Shown: in pieces, positions 9,601 to 15,953 of the stretch
How the letters are laid out: each line of letters opens with the position of its first letter
Position numbering within the stretch: position 1 is the first letter of the stretch
From: Dehalococcoidia bacterium
GTDB taxonomy: Bacteria; Chloroflexota; Dehalococcoidia; Dehalococcoidales; E44-bin46
Direction of reading: 5' to 3'
NCBI GenBank assembly: GCA_020343755.1
Contig: CP070810.1
Location: 804,401-828,456 of the forward strand
DNA length: 24,056 nt
Made by a program: the position numbers and the translations under genes
The notes under the pieces: model-generated
Told to the model about the DNA's origin: nothing
Databases searched by the model: none
Seen by the model: only the letters and a program-made list of their open reading frames with translations

Positions 9601-10488
9601 TCAGAAATAAACGGGGTAGCTGAGGTGATTCAAAGTGAAGAGGGGAAAAAGATTAAAATTACCAGCTCTGAGGTGTTCCGTGACGAATATTCACTACCCC
9701 CGGGCTGGCAAGTCATGGTGGACAATGGGCAATGGGTAGATATAGGAGCAGTATTAGCCTCTCCATCTGAGGCTGAAGCTACACCAGAGTCAATAGCCCT
9801 AACTACTGAAACTCAACCAATCCTAGCTCGTGTCACCGGGGAGGTAGTTATTGAAGATGGGCAGTTGTCTATTAAATACGAGGAGGAAGAGGTGCGGGAG
9901 TATGTTATTCCCGCTGCCACTCATATTCGTGTTCAAGATGGAGACATAATAAAGGCAGGACAACAACTTACCGATGGTTCTATTAATCCACAGGATATAC
10001 TGCATATCTTGGGTAAAGAGGCAGTCCAGCGATACTTAGTAGACGAGGTGCAAAAGGTATACCGCTCCCAGGGGGTGAACATAAACGATAAGCATATTGA
10101 AATTATCGCCCATCAGATGCTGACCAAGGTCTGTATTGACTCCTCAGGTGATACCGAGCTAGTGCCTGGGGAGATGATAGATAGGTTCCGCTACGAAGAC
10201 ATTAATGCTAAGGTACTGGCCGAGGGAGGTGAGCCAGCTACTGCCCATATTGTATTACTGGGTATAACCCGAGCCTCACTGAACACCGATAGCTGGCTAG
10301 CCGCCGCCTCCTTCCAAGAGACCACCAGAGTGCTTACTGAAGCCTCTGTCTGTGGCAAGATAGATAGATTGAGTGGGCTTAAGGAAAATGTAATTATCGG
10401 CAAGCTGATTCCAGCCCGCTACCCGGCTTCTCCGGATGTGCCAGAGTTGGAAGCTGGTAAAGAAGATGAAGAGAAGCTAACTATTTAG
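6619..10488 (+). CDS. rpoC: DNA-directed RNA polymerase subunit beta'
   Basis: Beta-prime subunit, 1289 residues. The N-terminal zinc site is Cys60, Cys62, Cys75 and Cys78. The catalytic Mg loop NADFDGDQ starts at residue 514, with Asp516, Asp518 and Asp520. The bridge-helix region (THGARKGLADTALRT) is intact. The second zinc site is Cys842, Cys915, Cys922 and Cys925, followed by the trigger-loop region (SIGEPGTQLTLRTFHTGG). Residues about 145-235 form a Glu/Lys/Leu-rich coiled-coil insertion. The C-terminus has the expected NVIIGKLIPA. ATG 6619 lies inside the end of rpoB (8-nt overlap), so translation is probably coupled. A hairpin follows the stop. No damage seen. Confidence 0.99.
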   Translation: MLEVNDFDAVRISLASPEQIRSWSYGEVTKPETINYRTLKPERDGLFCERIFGPTKDFECFCGKYKKIRYKGVICDKCGVEVARAKVRRERMGHIELACPVSHIWFARGIPSRLGLLLDLSPRSLERVLYFSHYIITSIDEKARQEAIKQLGEKNSQEIAERQSLLEAQIAEMEQKQATVEEINQLRRNWAEEKARLEEQLANDIEELKDLRQCGLLTENRYQELKHKFGEVFEAGMGAEAILQILKGINLDEIRNYLLQEIRVTSGQRRKKASKQLQIVEVFHRSGNKPEWMILTVLPVLPPDLRPMVQLDGGRFATSDLNDLYRRVINRNNRLRHLLEIGAPEVIIRNEKRMLQEAVDSLIDNEKRGRAVATSGTHKLKSLSDMLRGKQGRFRQNLLGKRVDYSGRSVIVVGPELKLHQCGLPRRMALELFKPFIVRQLIEQGLAYSEKAARRLVARAKPEVYDILEEVVKERPVLLNRAPTLHRLSIQAFEPVLIDGSAIQLHPLVCAAFNADFDGDQMAVHIPLSKAAVKGAIEMMLSIRNMLLPSCGEPIVTPTLDMVLGCYYLTTIRPEAKGEGTIFSSFEKASLAYEVGAIDLRAEIEVKDQKGGQRIKTSAGRIIFNEVLPPELGFYNKVIDKSTLKQIVTDCYQLLSNEDMAVLLDNLKQLGFHYATKSGATIAMSDIEVPQNKPKLIEEAEERATIIENQYHRGLITEDERYNGVVGVWTETTDRITDTISETLDRYGDIYMMATSGAKGNISQIRQLSGMRGLMTNPSGKIIDFPIKSSLREGLSVLEYFISTHGARKGLADTALRTSESGYLTRRLIDVAQDVIIRQEDCGTTEGIWISEPQERELLPSLAERITGRLAASEAVNPNTGKTIVNRNEEIDEQKAKKIIAAGITKVHVRSPLTCQSRQGACQRCYSRDLARGHLVDLNTAVGIIAAQSIGEPGTQLTLRTFHTGGVVGLDITSGLPRVEELFEARPPKAQAIISEINGVAEVIQSEEGKKIKITSSEVFRDEYSLPPGWQVMVDNGQWVDIGAVLASPSEAEATPESIALTTETQPILARVTGEVVIEDGQLSIKYEEEEVREYVIPAATHIRVQDGDIIKAGQQLTDGSINPQDILHILGKEAVQRYLVDEVQKVYRSQGVNINDKHIEIIAHQMLTKVCIDSSGDTELVPGEMIDRFRYEDINAKVLAEGGEPATAHIVLLGITRASLNTDSWLAAASFQETTRVLTEASVCGKIDRLSGLKENVIIGKLIPARYPASPDVPELEAGKEDEEKLTI

Positions 10489-10523
10489 GTCTTCCTGCAT
10501 CACAGTTTGACTACTTTAATAGC

Positions 10524-10557
10524 GCCGCTCTATTCAAATCAGGGCGGCTCTATTTTA
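10524..10557 (+). terminator. Intrinsic terminator after rpoC
   Basis: GCCGCTC (10524-10530) pairs with GGGCGGC (10542-10548) using one G-U pair around an 11-nt AT-rich loop, followed by TCTATTTTATT. The U-tract is interrupted, so termination may be partial. It separates rpoBC from the ruvB promoter. Confidence 0.65.
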
Positions 10558-10608
10558 TTGCCAGATTGTTTGTTCCCCCCCAGCAAAGAGCTGACTTGAG
10601 CCAAGATG

Positions 10609-10617
10609 TGATATAAT
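10609..10617 (+). promoter_or_regulatory. Extended -10 promoter of ruvB
   Basis: TG-A-TATAAT: a consensus TATAAT at 10612-10617 with the TGn extension at 10609-10611. No good -35 box is visible (GCTGAC at 10590-10595 is weak), as is usual for extended -10 promoters. The start point would be near 10624, about 25 nt ahead of the proposed ruvB start. Confidence 0.7.
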
Positions 10618-10633
10618 AGGGTCGTTTACCAAA

Positions 10634-10643
10634 GGGGGTGAGG
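10634..10643 (+). promoter_or_regulatory. Ribosome binding site that fixes the ruvB start
   Basis: A purine run, GGGGGTGAGG, with a strong anti-16S match (GGTGAGG) ends five bases (TTAAA) before ATA 10649. The distance is ideal for initiation at that ATA, where homologues begin with Met. There is no comparable site before the only in-frame canonical codon, TTG 10760. Confidence 0.7.
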
Positions 10644-10648
10644 TTAAA

Positions 10649-11683
10649 ATAGATCGCATTATATCAGGTAAACGCAGCGCTGATGATATATCACTTGATA
10701 CCAGCCTTCGACCGCGGCGCATTAATGAATTCGTTGGACAGTCTAGAATCAAGGACAATTTGAATATAGCTATCACCGCTGCCAAAGGCAGGGGCGAGGC
10801 ATTAGACCATATACTACTCTACGGTCCACCTGGTCTGGGCAAAACTACTCTGGCTTATATCATAGCTGTTGAGATGGGGGTTAACATCAAGAATACCTCA
10901 GGTCCAGCAGTAGAACGCACCGGAGACCTAGCCGCTATCTTAACCAACCTCCGTAATCAGGATGTACTCTTTATCGATGAAATCCACCGCCTCAATCGGG
11001 CAGTAGAAGAGATATTATACCCGGCTATGGAAGACTTTGGCCTAGACATTATCATAGGCAAGGGTCCCGGTGCCAAAAGCCTACGAATAAACCTGCCCCA
11101 ATTTACCCTCATCGGCGCCACTACCCGCTTTGCCTTGCTTAGCCCACCCCTCCGAGACCGGTTTGGCGCTGTCTTCCGCCTCGACTTCTATGACCAGACG
11201 TCTATTGAAGCCATCCTCAAACGCTCGGCACGCATTCTTCAGGTAGAAGCTGAAGCTAAAGGATTGCAGGAGATAGCCTGCCGGGCTAGAGGCACACCCC
11301 GTGTGGCTAACCGACTGCTCAAACGAGTCAGAGACTATGCCCAAGTGATGGCAGATGGCATAGCCACCCAATCGGTGGCAGTTAAGGCACTAAATAAGCT
11401 TGAAATCGACCATATAGGCTTGGATGAGATAGACCACAAGGTGCTACATACCATCATTGACAAGTTTAACGGTGGTCCGGTGGGACTAGATACCATTGCC
11501 GCCTCAATCAGCGAGGAAGCCGATACTATCATGGAGGTCTACGAGCCCTATCTTTTACAACTAGGCTTCCTAGAGCGAACCCCTCGTGGCCGATTAGCCA
11601 CTCCACTGGCTTATCAACACCTCGGCCTACCCTATAACAAGGGAAAACCTCCTCAGCCAACCCTATGGCAAAATGAGCAGTAG
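10649..11683 (+). CDS. ruvB: Holliday junction branch migration ATPase RuvB, apparent AUA start
   Basis: Hexameric AAA+ motor that drives Holliday junction migration with RuvA during recombinational repair. Starting at ATA 10649 gives 344 residues, the normal family length. The N-terminus then reads DRIISGKR...SLRPRRINEFVGQ as expected, with Walker A GPPGLGKTT (59-67), Walker B LFIDEIH (Asp110, Glu111), the GATTR sensor, LRDRFG with the arginine finger, and the C-terminal winged helix ending in RTPRGRLATPLAYQHLG. The frame has no ATG, GTG or TTG between the upstream stop (10592-10594) and TTG 10760, and the TTG would delete 37 conserved residues. ATA is therefore my preferred start; a sequencing error from ATG is the alternative. 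The gene has its own promoter, and a strong hairpin lies about 55 nt past the stop. Confidence 0.93.
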   Translation: MDRIISGKRSADDISLDTSLRPRRINEFVGQSRIKDNLNIAITAAKGRGEALDHILLYGPPGLGKTTLAYIIAVEMGVNIKNTSGPAVERTGDLAAILTNLRNQDVLFIDEIHRLNRAVEEILYPAMEDFGLDIIIGKGPGAKSLRINLPQFTLIGATTRFALLSPPLRDRFGAVFRLDFYDQTSIEAILKRSARILQVEAEAKGLQEIACRARGTPRVANRLLKRVRDYAQVMADGIATQSVAVKALNKLEIDHIGLDEIDHKVLHTIIDKFNGGPVGLDTIAASISEEADTIMEVYEPYLLQLGFLERTPRGRLATPLAYQHLGLPYNKGKPPQPTLWQNEQ

Positions 11684-11738
11684 AATTTGGCTTCTAGCTA
11701 TTATCCTTCTTTTTCTGCCCCTGTTATGGGCAAAACCA

Positions 11739-11767
11739 AGAGGGAACCTCCTACCGAGGTTCCCTCT
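11739..11767. terminator. Bidirectional terminator hairpin between ruvB and the DUF5666 gene
   Basis: Perfect 12-bp inverted repeat AGAGGGAACCTC (11739-11750) and GAGGTTCCCTCT (11756-11767) with a 5-nt loop, lying between two convergent genes. Reading leftward it is followed by TGGTTTTG; reading rightward the T-run is poor. Most likely it ends transcription from both sides. Confidence 0.8.
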
Positions 11768-11797
11768 ACTGAGTATTTGTCCTCTTTATTGGATGGG

Positions 11798-12613
11798 TCA
11801 TTCAGCTACTGATGACACCGCTACCGGCGCGAACACCAAATTAGCTGTCATATCCTCATCATAAATGGCGCGTATTGATTGTCCCACCTCCAGTCCGGGA
11901 ATGCCACACAGGATAAAGCGAGTCCTCTCATTGTAGCTCAAGGTAATCTCACCATCTTCATCAATCGGGTCTATGGTTATAGTCTTATTTCCCAGAGAAA
12001 TGTCGGTAATTGTACCCACGACACGGCCATAACCGATTGGCTCAATAATAATGACCAGTTTAGCCAGCGGGCTATCTTCCCCTGGTAACGCCCGCACCAC
12101 TACATGACTACCAACGGCTAAATCATCAAAAGTAGCCTCTTCAGCCAAGGGACAAAGCCATCTCCCCAACCCCGGCTCTTCCACAGCTGGTTGCCTCAGC
12201 TCCAGTTGCTGTCTGACTAGACCGGGAACCCCCCAAGGTACCAGCGCTTTAAACAATGAGCCTGCCTTTCCCACAAAGGAACGAAGCCAGTTCTTAAGTC
12301 CTAGCCTTTCCTGGCTCTCCTGCCTTAATTCCACCATGCGTCTAACTGGAGGGATAGCCCTCCACGGAATTGGCGCTTCATAGTACTGGGTATCACCGTC
12401 AACTGATACCGTAACCTCCTGCAAGCCAGACTGAATGACAAAGAACGTTTTGCCTTCATCAACATTAACTACTTCACCCACTAACAGCCTGGGTGGCATC
12501 TGGCTCACCTGAAGTGGCACCCGATTAGGGGGAGCCGCCAGCGCTGGTGATGCCAGGCCTAACACCAAACCGACAGCAAGCGCCGATACCCCGACTATCT
12601 TCATTACTTTCAT
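11798..12613 (-). CDS. Exported DUF5666-like protein
   Basis: A 271-residue secreted protein of unknown function. It starts with a Sec signal peptide (positive MKVMK, hydrophobic core 6-20, cleavage likely after SPALA near residue 26). Two beta-rich units resemble the DUF5666 fold: residues about 43-78 (VGEVVNVDEGKTFFVI...) and about 195-232 (VVGTITDISLGNKTITI...). Each combines a GxV/ITxI start with a NxxTITI-type strand and a trailing polar strand. A less conserved, helix-prone linker rich in Leu and Arg separates them. It is last in a minus-strand run sigma-DUF5667-SIMPL-this gene, 61 nt after the SIMPL gene, and ends at the bidirectional hairpin. Exported location is well supported; the domain name is from pattern memory. 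Confidence 0.8.
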   Translation of the reverse strand: MKVMKIVGVSALAVGLVLGLASPALAAPPNRVPLQVSQMPPRLLVGEVVNVDEGKTFFVIQSGLQEVTVSVDGDTQYYEAPIPWRAIPPVRRMVELRQESQERLGLKNWLRSFVGKAGSLFKALVPWGVPGLVRQQLELRQPAVEEPGLGRWLCPLAEEATFDDLAVGSHVVVRALPGEDSPLAKLVIIIEPIGYGRVVGTITDISLGNKTITIDPIDEDGEITLSYNERTRFILCGIPGLEVGQSIRAIYDEDMTANLVFAPVAVSSVAE

Positions 12614-12652
12614 CGTTTACCCTCGGTAATTTATTTCTATCTCACTATCTGC

Positions 12653-12667
12653 CTTGCACTAAAACTC
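12653..12667 (-). repeat. Intergenic motif, copy A (upstream of the DUF5666 gene)
   Basis: Plus-strand CCTTGCACTAAAACT, differing at one of 15 positions from copy B at 13488-13502. It ends 40 nt before the DUF5666-like start, in a gap of only 61 nt. It could be a promoter or regulator element for the ECF-controlled genes; function is inferred only from recurrence. Confidence 0.45.
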
Positions 12668-12674
12668 ATCTTGA

Positions 12675-13463
12675 TCAGTCCAGGATAGCATAGGCTATCT
12701 GAACAGTAAGGCTAACCTCCATCTCTCCAGGGCTGATTGGTGGTGGAGCCGCTGGTGCTGGTATTGGTACCTCCTCGTATGCACCCCGCGGATAAATAGG
12801 GGATGGCCAATAACTACTCTCAGAAATATAGGTTGGCTTGCCCAGTCTAACCCCGGCCAGCCTGGCTAGCTCCTCAGCTTTAGCTTTAACATCAGCCATT
12901 GCCTTCTCCCTCGCCTCTCCAAGATAGACTGATGGGTCATCTATAGAAAAGCTTATGCTATCGATTCGGGTGAGGTCTCCCCCAGCCGTAACTACGGCAT
13001 CAATGATGAGACCAGCATTGTCTATATCCCTTATCTTGGCCGTCACCATATTAGTTACTCGGTAGCCAATGACAATCTCTTGGTTTTTTGTCTCATCCCA
13101 CCTGGTTACCTTATAAATGCTGAAATACTGGGTTTGAATGTCCTTCTCAGCCACACCATTATCCTCCAGCGCTGTCATCACCCTATGCATAGCTTCAGAG
13201 GCCTGGGTCTGAGCCTCAGCTACCGTTGCCTCCTGGGCTTCAATGCCCAACCTTAAGGTGGCGATGTCAGGAACCGCCGTCACCTTACCTTCTCCGGTGA
13301 CCCAAATCCCTTGCTGCTGACCAAGGTCGACTTGTAGAGACGAGGGCACATTGGCCCATCCTGGACCACCAGGACTTGGGATGCCAGCATAACAGCCACT
13401 CAAAGCAACTATCGGTATCACCACTGCCGCCAGACCTATAGCCCATAACCACTTCTTTTTCAT
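12675..13463 (-). CDS. SIMPL-domain (DUF541) lipoprotein
   Basis: A 262-residue predicted lipoprotein. The signal peptide ends in a lipobox LSGC with Cys24 as the lipidated residue. The mature part begins with a Gly/Pro-rich linker, then the SIMPL/DUF541 domain from about residue 53: VTGEGKVTAVPDIATLRLGIE, followed by repeated Ala-rich helices, IGYRVTNMVTAKIRD, SISFSIDDPSVYLGEAREKAMADVKAKAEELA, and a final SLTVQIAYAI strand after a Pro/Ala-rich stretch. SIMPL proteins (BP26, YggE types) are periplasmic or surface proteins linked to oxidative or envelope stress and can form channel-like oligomers. AAAAGGAGG precedes ATG 13463. Neighbours (ECF sigma, DUF5667) suggest it belongs to that regulon. 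Confidence 0.9.
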   Translation of the reverse strand: MKKKWLWAIGLAAVVIPIVALSGCYAGIPSPGGPGWANVPSSLQVDLGQQQGIWVTGEGKVTAVPDIATLRLGIEAQEATVAEAQTQASEAMHRVMTALEDNGVAEKDIQTQYFSIYKVTRWDETKNQEIVIGYRVTNMVTAKIRDIDNAGLIIDAVVTAGGDLTRIDSISFSIDDPSVYLGEAREKAMADVKAKAEELARLAGVRLGKPTYISESSYWPSPIYPRGAYEEVPIPAPAAPPPISPGEMEVSLTVQIAYAILD

Positions 13464-13487
13464 TTCCTACCTCCTTTTAAAAGTTTC

Positions 13488-13502
13488 CTTTCACTAAAAC
13501 TA
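13488..13502 (-). repeat. Intergenic motif, copy B (upstream of the SIMPL gene)
   Basis: Plus-strand CCTTTCACTAAAACT, matching copy A at 14 of 15 positions and located 25 nt before the SIMPL start, next to its ribosome binding site. In the minus-strand direction it reads AGTTTTAGTGAAAGG just after GTTATAG. Possibly part of an alternative-sigma promoter; not shown. Confidence 0.45.
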
Positions 13503-13553
13503 TAACGGAAAAGTTGCCATTTAGTTAGCTATTAATTGGGAGTAATTTTTAGA

Positions 13554-14399
13554 CTAATCCAGAGCGGCGAGGGCTCTTTCATAGCCAATTTCCGAAATAA
13601 AAATCGCCCGACGCAGGGCGGGCTTTGCCGACTCTGGGGCTTTCCCTAGCGCAGCACGAAGAGCAGCTGGATGATTACAAGCACAACCCGCCACGATTAT
13701 CCTCAGTCGAGCTCGACCATTAGCTCGGGTGTAGACATCTCCCTCACCCCGAGCCTCCTCAGACGGTGCAGGTGGTGGTGCTAGCTCCTCTGTCGGCGCC
13801 CTCGGGACACTCTCTACTGCCGGAACCTCCAGTTTCTCGACTGAAACTAAGATCGCCAGCATTTCCAGGCGCTCATCTAGACGCTGGGTGAGGATCTCTA
13901 CTTGCCGGACATCTCCCTTATCTGCCATACAGATTATTTCGGCTACTCTCCTATCCGCCAACATGGCGCATAATCTTGCCTTACCCATATTAGACGGGGT
14001 TAGTGTCAGCTGCACTTGCTCGGCAGCTAGCTTCACTGGATAGAGGGGGTTATTGGGCATGCTGTTACTAGCTGCCACCGCTGTGCCGCCTCCGACTATT
14101 AGGAGAATACTAACCACCATTAACGCCACTGCCCACCGCGGCCTCAAGCTGAATAGGGATTGTCTTTTCTTAGTCGCTCCTGCCCGGAGTGCCGAGCGAA
14201 ACTCATATCTGGCTCTAGCCTTAAACTCAGAGCGGGGTAGAATGGCTGACGCCTTTCTGACAGCCTGAGCCATCTGAAGCAGGGGCTCAAGCTGGGCTGC
14301 CTGCTCGGGATAACTCTGAAGGCACTGCTCCAAAGTCTCGCCCCTATCCAGTCTCTCTAGACATTCATCCAGGATATTTTCAAACTCACTATTCTTCAT
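13554..14399 (-). CDS. DUF5667-type membrane protein, probable anti-sigma factor
   Basis: A 281-residue single-pass membrane protein. The N-terminal cytoplasmic part (1-88) has the pattern FENILDECLERLDRGETLEQCLQ... then YPEQAAQLEPLL, typical of the sigma-binding head in these proteins. One transmembrane helix spans about residues 90-110 (VALMVVSILLIVGGGTAVAA). The external part starts SMPNNPLYPVKLAAEQVQL, the DUF5667 signature, followed by helices, a Pro/Glu-rich spacer (about 195-220) and a C-terminal segment with a CAC pair. It starts 6 nt after the ECF sigma gene, the usual arrangement for a sigma factor and the membrane protein that restrains it. Anti-sigma function is inferred from topology and context. 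Confidence 0.82.
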   Translation of the reverse strand: MKNSEFENILDECLERLDRGETLEQCLQSYPEQAAQLEPLLQMAQAVRKASAILPRSEFKARARYEFRSALRAGATKKRQSLFSLRPRWAVALMVVSILLIVGGGTAVAASNSMPNNPLYPVKLAAEQVQLTLTPSNMGKARLCAMLADRRVAEIICMADKGDVRQVEILTQRLDERLEMLAILVSVEKLEVPAVESVPRAPTEELAPPPAPSEEARGEGDVYTRANGRARLRIIVAGCACNHPAALRAALGKAPESAKPALRRAIFISEIGYERALAALD

Positions 14400-14405
14400 T
14401 TTATC

Positions 14406-14954
14406 CTATGCCACCGAAAATGCTTTGCGCAGGGCTACTATAGCGCTATGCTGTAATGCCTTTACCGCCCCTTCACTCTTGCCCATAATCTTAGCTACTT
14501 GAGCAATAGGCAGCTCACCGGCAAAGCGAAGGGATATTACCTCCTGCTGTGCCGGTGTCAGCTTCCTGGTTGCTACCAGTAACCGCTCAATATCTAGCCT
14601 CTGCTCAGCTATTAGTTGTGGGTCATAAATTTGCGAGTCATAATTGCTGGCTACTAGAGACTCCTCTAGGGGAGTTGTAGCCCGCTTTGATTTCCTTCTC
14701 AGGAAGTCAACCACCTGGTTGTGGGCAATACGGAACAGCCAGGCAGAAAAGGGAATGCCCCTCCACTTGAAAGAAGGGATAGCCTTGATGGCATTGAGAA
14801 AGACCTGCTGAGTTATATCCTCAGCCTCCATCCTATCTCCTATTTTGAGAGTTACATAGCGATAAATTTTGTCGAAATACTCTTCATACAATTGGGCAAA
14901 AGCCCGTTCGTCACGCTGTTGAGCTCGTCGAACGAGGCTCTCTTCATTTTGCAC
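14406..14954 (-). CDS. ECF-family RNA polymerase sigma factor
   Basis: A 182-residue extracytoplasmic-function sigma factor that would redirect RNA polymerase to envelope-response genes. Region 2 covers about residues 15-87, with YEEYFDKIYRYV, DRMEAEDITQQVF and FSAWLFRIAHNQVVDFLRR. Region 4 (about 128-178) has LTPAQQEVISLRF and the helix-turn-helix IAQVAKIMGKSEGAVKALQH. No region 3 is present, as expected. The start is GTG 14954, with GGGGAG about 8 nt upstream; the nearby in-frame codons make this the longest sensible choice. It is the first gene of the minus-strand cassette and divergent from rimI. Such factors often drive their own operon, but I could not identify a definite self-recognised promoter. 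Confidence 0.95.
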   Translation of the reverse strand: MQNEESLVRRAQQRDERAFAQLYEEYFDKIYRYVTLKIGDRMEAEDITQQVFLNAIKAIPSFKWRGIPFSAWLFRIAHNQVVDFLRRKSKRATTPLEESLVASNYDSQIYDPQLIAEQRLDIERLLVATRKLTPAQQEVISLRFAGELPIAQVAKIMGKSEGAVKALQHSAIVALRKAFSVA

Positions 14955-15006
14955 CTGACAACTCCCCGCCCTTTAACCGGCAATGTTGGCGTTATCCTGT
15001 GCATAA

Positions 15007-15012
15007 ATTATA
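15007..15012 (-). promoter_or_regulatory. Possible -10 box upstream of the ECF sigma gene
   Basis: TATAAT on the minus strand, about 50 nt upstream of the GTG start. No convincing -35 box lies at the right distance, so this is weak. Confidence 0.3.
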
Positions 15013-15109
15013 ACGAAACAGACGAGAAAAAGATAGTTTATGAGTCTAAATCAAGTGAGATCTTAGGTTAAGTTTAATATATAACCTTAGGTATGTTTTC
15101 GATAAAATG

Positions 15110-15118
15110 TGTTACAAT
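15110..15118 (+). promoter_or_regulatory. Candidate extended -10 promoter of rimI
   Basis: TGT-TACAAT at 15110-15118, about 40 nt before the TTG start of rimI. A direct repeat CTTAGGT occurs at 15062-15068 and 15086-15092, and AAGAT/ATCTT can pair at 15124-15137 in the leader. No strong -35. Confidence 0.45.
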
Positions 15119-15156
15119 AATTCTAAGATTAAAATCTTCTTCCGAGGGGTAAGGAC

Positions 15157-15819
15157 TTGTCTTATTACGTGCGTCTGATGCGCAGGGAAGACATTGCCCA
15201 GGTCACTGAGATTGACCGTGGAGCCTTCCCTACCGAGTGGCCTCCGGTGGACTACGAGCGAGAGTTACAAAACTGGCTCGCTCATTATATTGTAGCCTGT
15301 GATGACAATGAAATGAGTGATGAGCCCGAGGTAACAGTTGCCCCCGATAAAGGCCTCTCCAAGCTGGCATCTAGGTTGAGACGATTATTTAACTACGAGC
15401 CCTCCTTCCCCAGTGAGCTGCTGCCCTCACCAGGTAGACAATACATTCTCGGCTTTGCCGGCTTCTGGATTATGGCTGATGAAGCTCATATAACTAACAT
15501 TGCGGTGCGGGAAACCCACCGCCACCAAGGGATAGGGGAACTGCTGCTTATATCCATGGTTGACCTAGCTACAAGGCTAAACGCCGGTAAATTTACCCTA
15601 GAAGTTCGCGCTTCTAACATTGCCGCCCAGAGTCTGTATTACAAATATGGTTTTACTCAAGTAGGTCTCCGCCGTGGCTACTACACAGACAATAAAGAAG
15701 ATGCTATATTGATGTCCATTGAAAATATTACTTCAGCCTCATGCCAGTCACGCCTAAACCAGCTAAAGAAAGCCCACTCCCAAAAATGGGGAATTGCCCT
15801 CAACCAAGTTGCCCGATAG
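15157..15819 (+). CDS. rimI: GNAT N-acetyltransferase, RimI-like
   Basis: Acetyl-CoA-dependent transferase resembling RimI, which acetylates the N-terminal alanine of ribosomal protein S18. The 220-residue protein begins SYYVRLMRREDIAQVTEIDRGAF, the RimI-like opening, and has the core GNAT block AHITNIAVRETHRHQGIGELLL with the acetyl-CoA loop HRHQGIG, then LEVRASNIAAQSLYYKYGF and GLRRGYY. Standard RimI is about 150 residues; here about 45 extra residues (around 50-95, including a basic KLASRLRRLF stretch) sit between the first helices and the central sheet, and about 30 extra residues follow the domain. The start is TTG 15157 after GAGGGGTAAGGA; ATG 15178 would cut the conserved N-terminus. 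Substrate assignment is moderate. Confidence 0.82.
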   Translation: MSYYVRLMRREDIAQVTEIDRGAFPTEWPPVDYERELQNWLAHYIVACDDNEMSDEPEVTVAPDKGLSKLASRLRRLFNYEPSFPSELLPSPGRQYILGFAGFWIMADEAHITNIAVRETHRHQGIGELLLISMVDLATRLNAGKFTLEVRASNIAAQSLYYKYGFTQVGLRRGYYTDNKEDAILMSIENITSASCQSRLNQLKKAHSQKWGIALNQVAR

Positions 15820-15862
15820 TTACTAACCTCACTGGAGTTTTATAACAGCCTACGCCATACTC

Positions 15863-15891
15863 TTGACATTAGGCGAGATGTATTTTATATT
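15863..15891 (+). promoter_or_regulatory. Sigma-70 promoter of the hadA-to-fabG fatty-acid operon
   Basis: TTGACA (15863-15868), a 17-nt spacer and TATATT (15886-15891). Both hexamers and the spacing are the same as at the rpoB promoter. The leader would be about 55 nt long. I see no clear inverted repeat to serve as a fatty-acid-responsive operator. Confidence 0.85.
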
Positions 15892-15953
15892 TACGAAGAT
15901 ATAAAGGTGCTTTGTGTTAAAAGCCTCGTTTCAAATAGCTAGGAGTTGCCAAG

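Noticed and set aside
10760..10762. TTG as the ruvB start.
   Set aside because: It would delete 37 residues that match the conserved RuvB N-terminus and has no ribosome binding site.
11673..11864. 63-codon plus-strand frame with a signal-peptide-like N-terminus, overlapping the ruvB end.
   Set aside because: No ribosome binding site, it runs through the perfect terminator hairpin and into the convergent DUF5666 gene, and the part past the hydrophobic stretch is unlike any protein I know. Probably chance.
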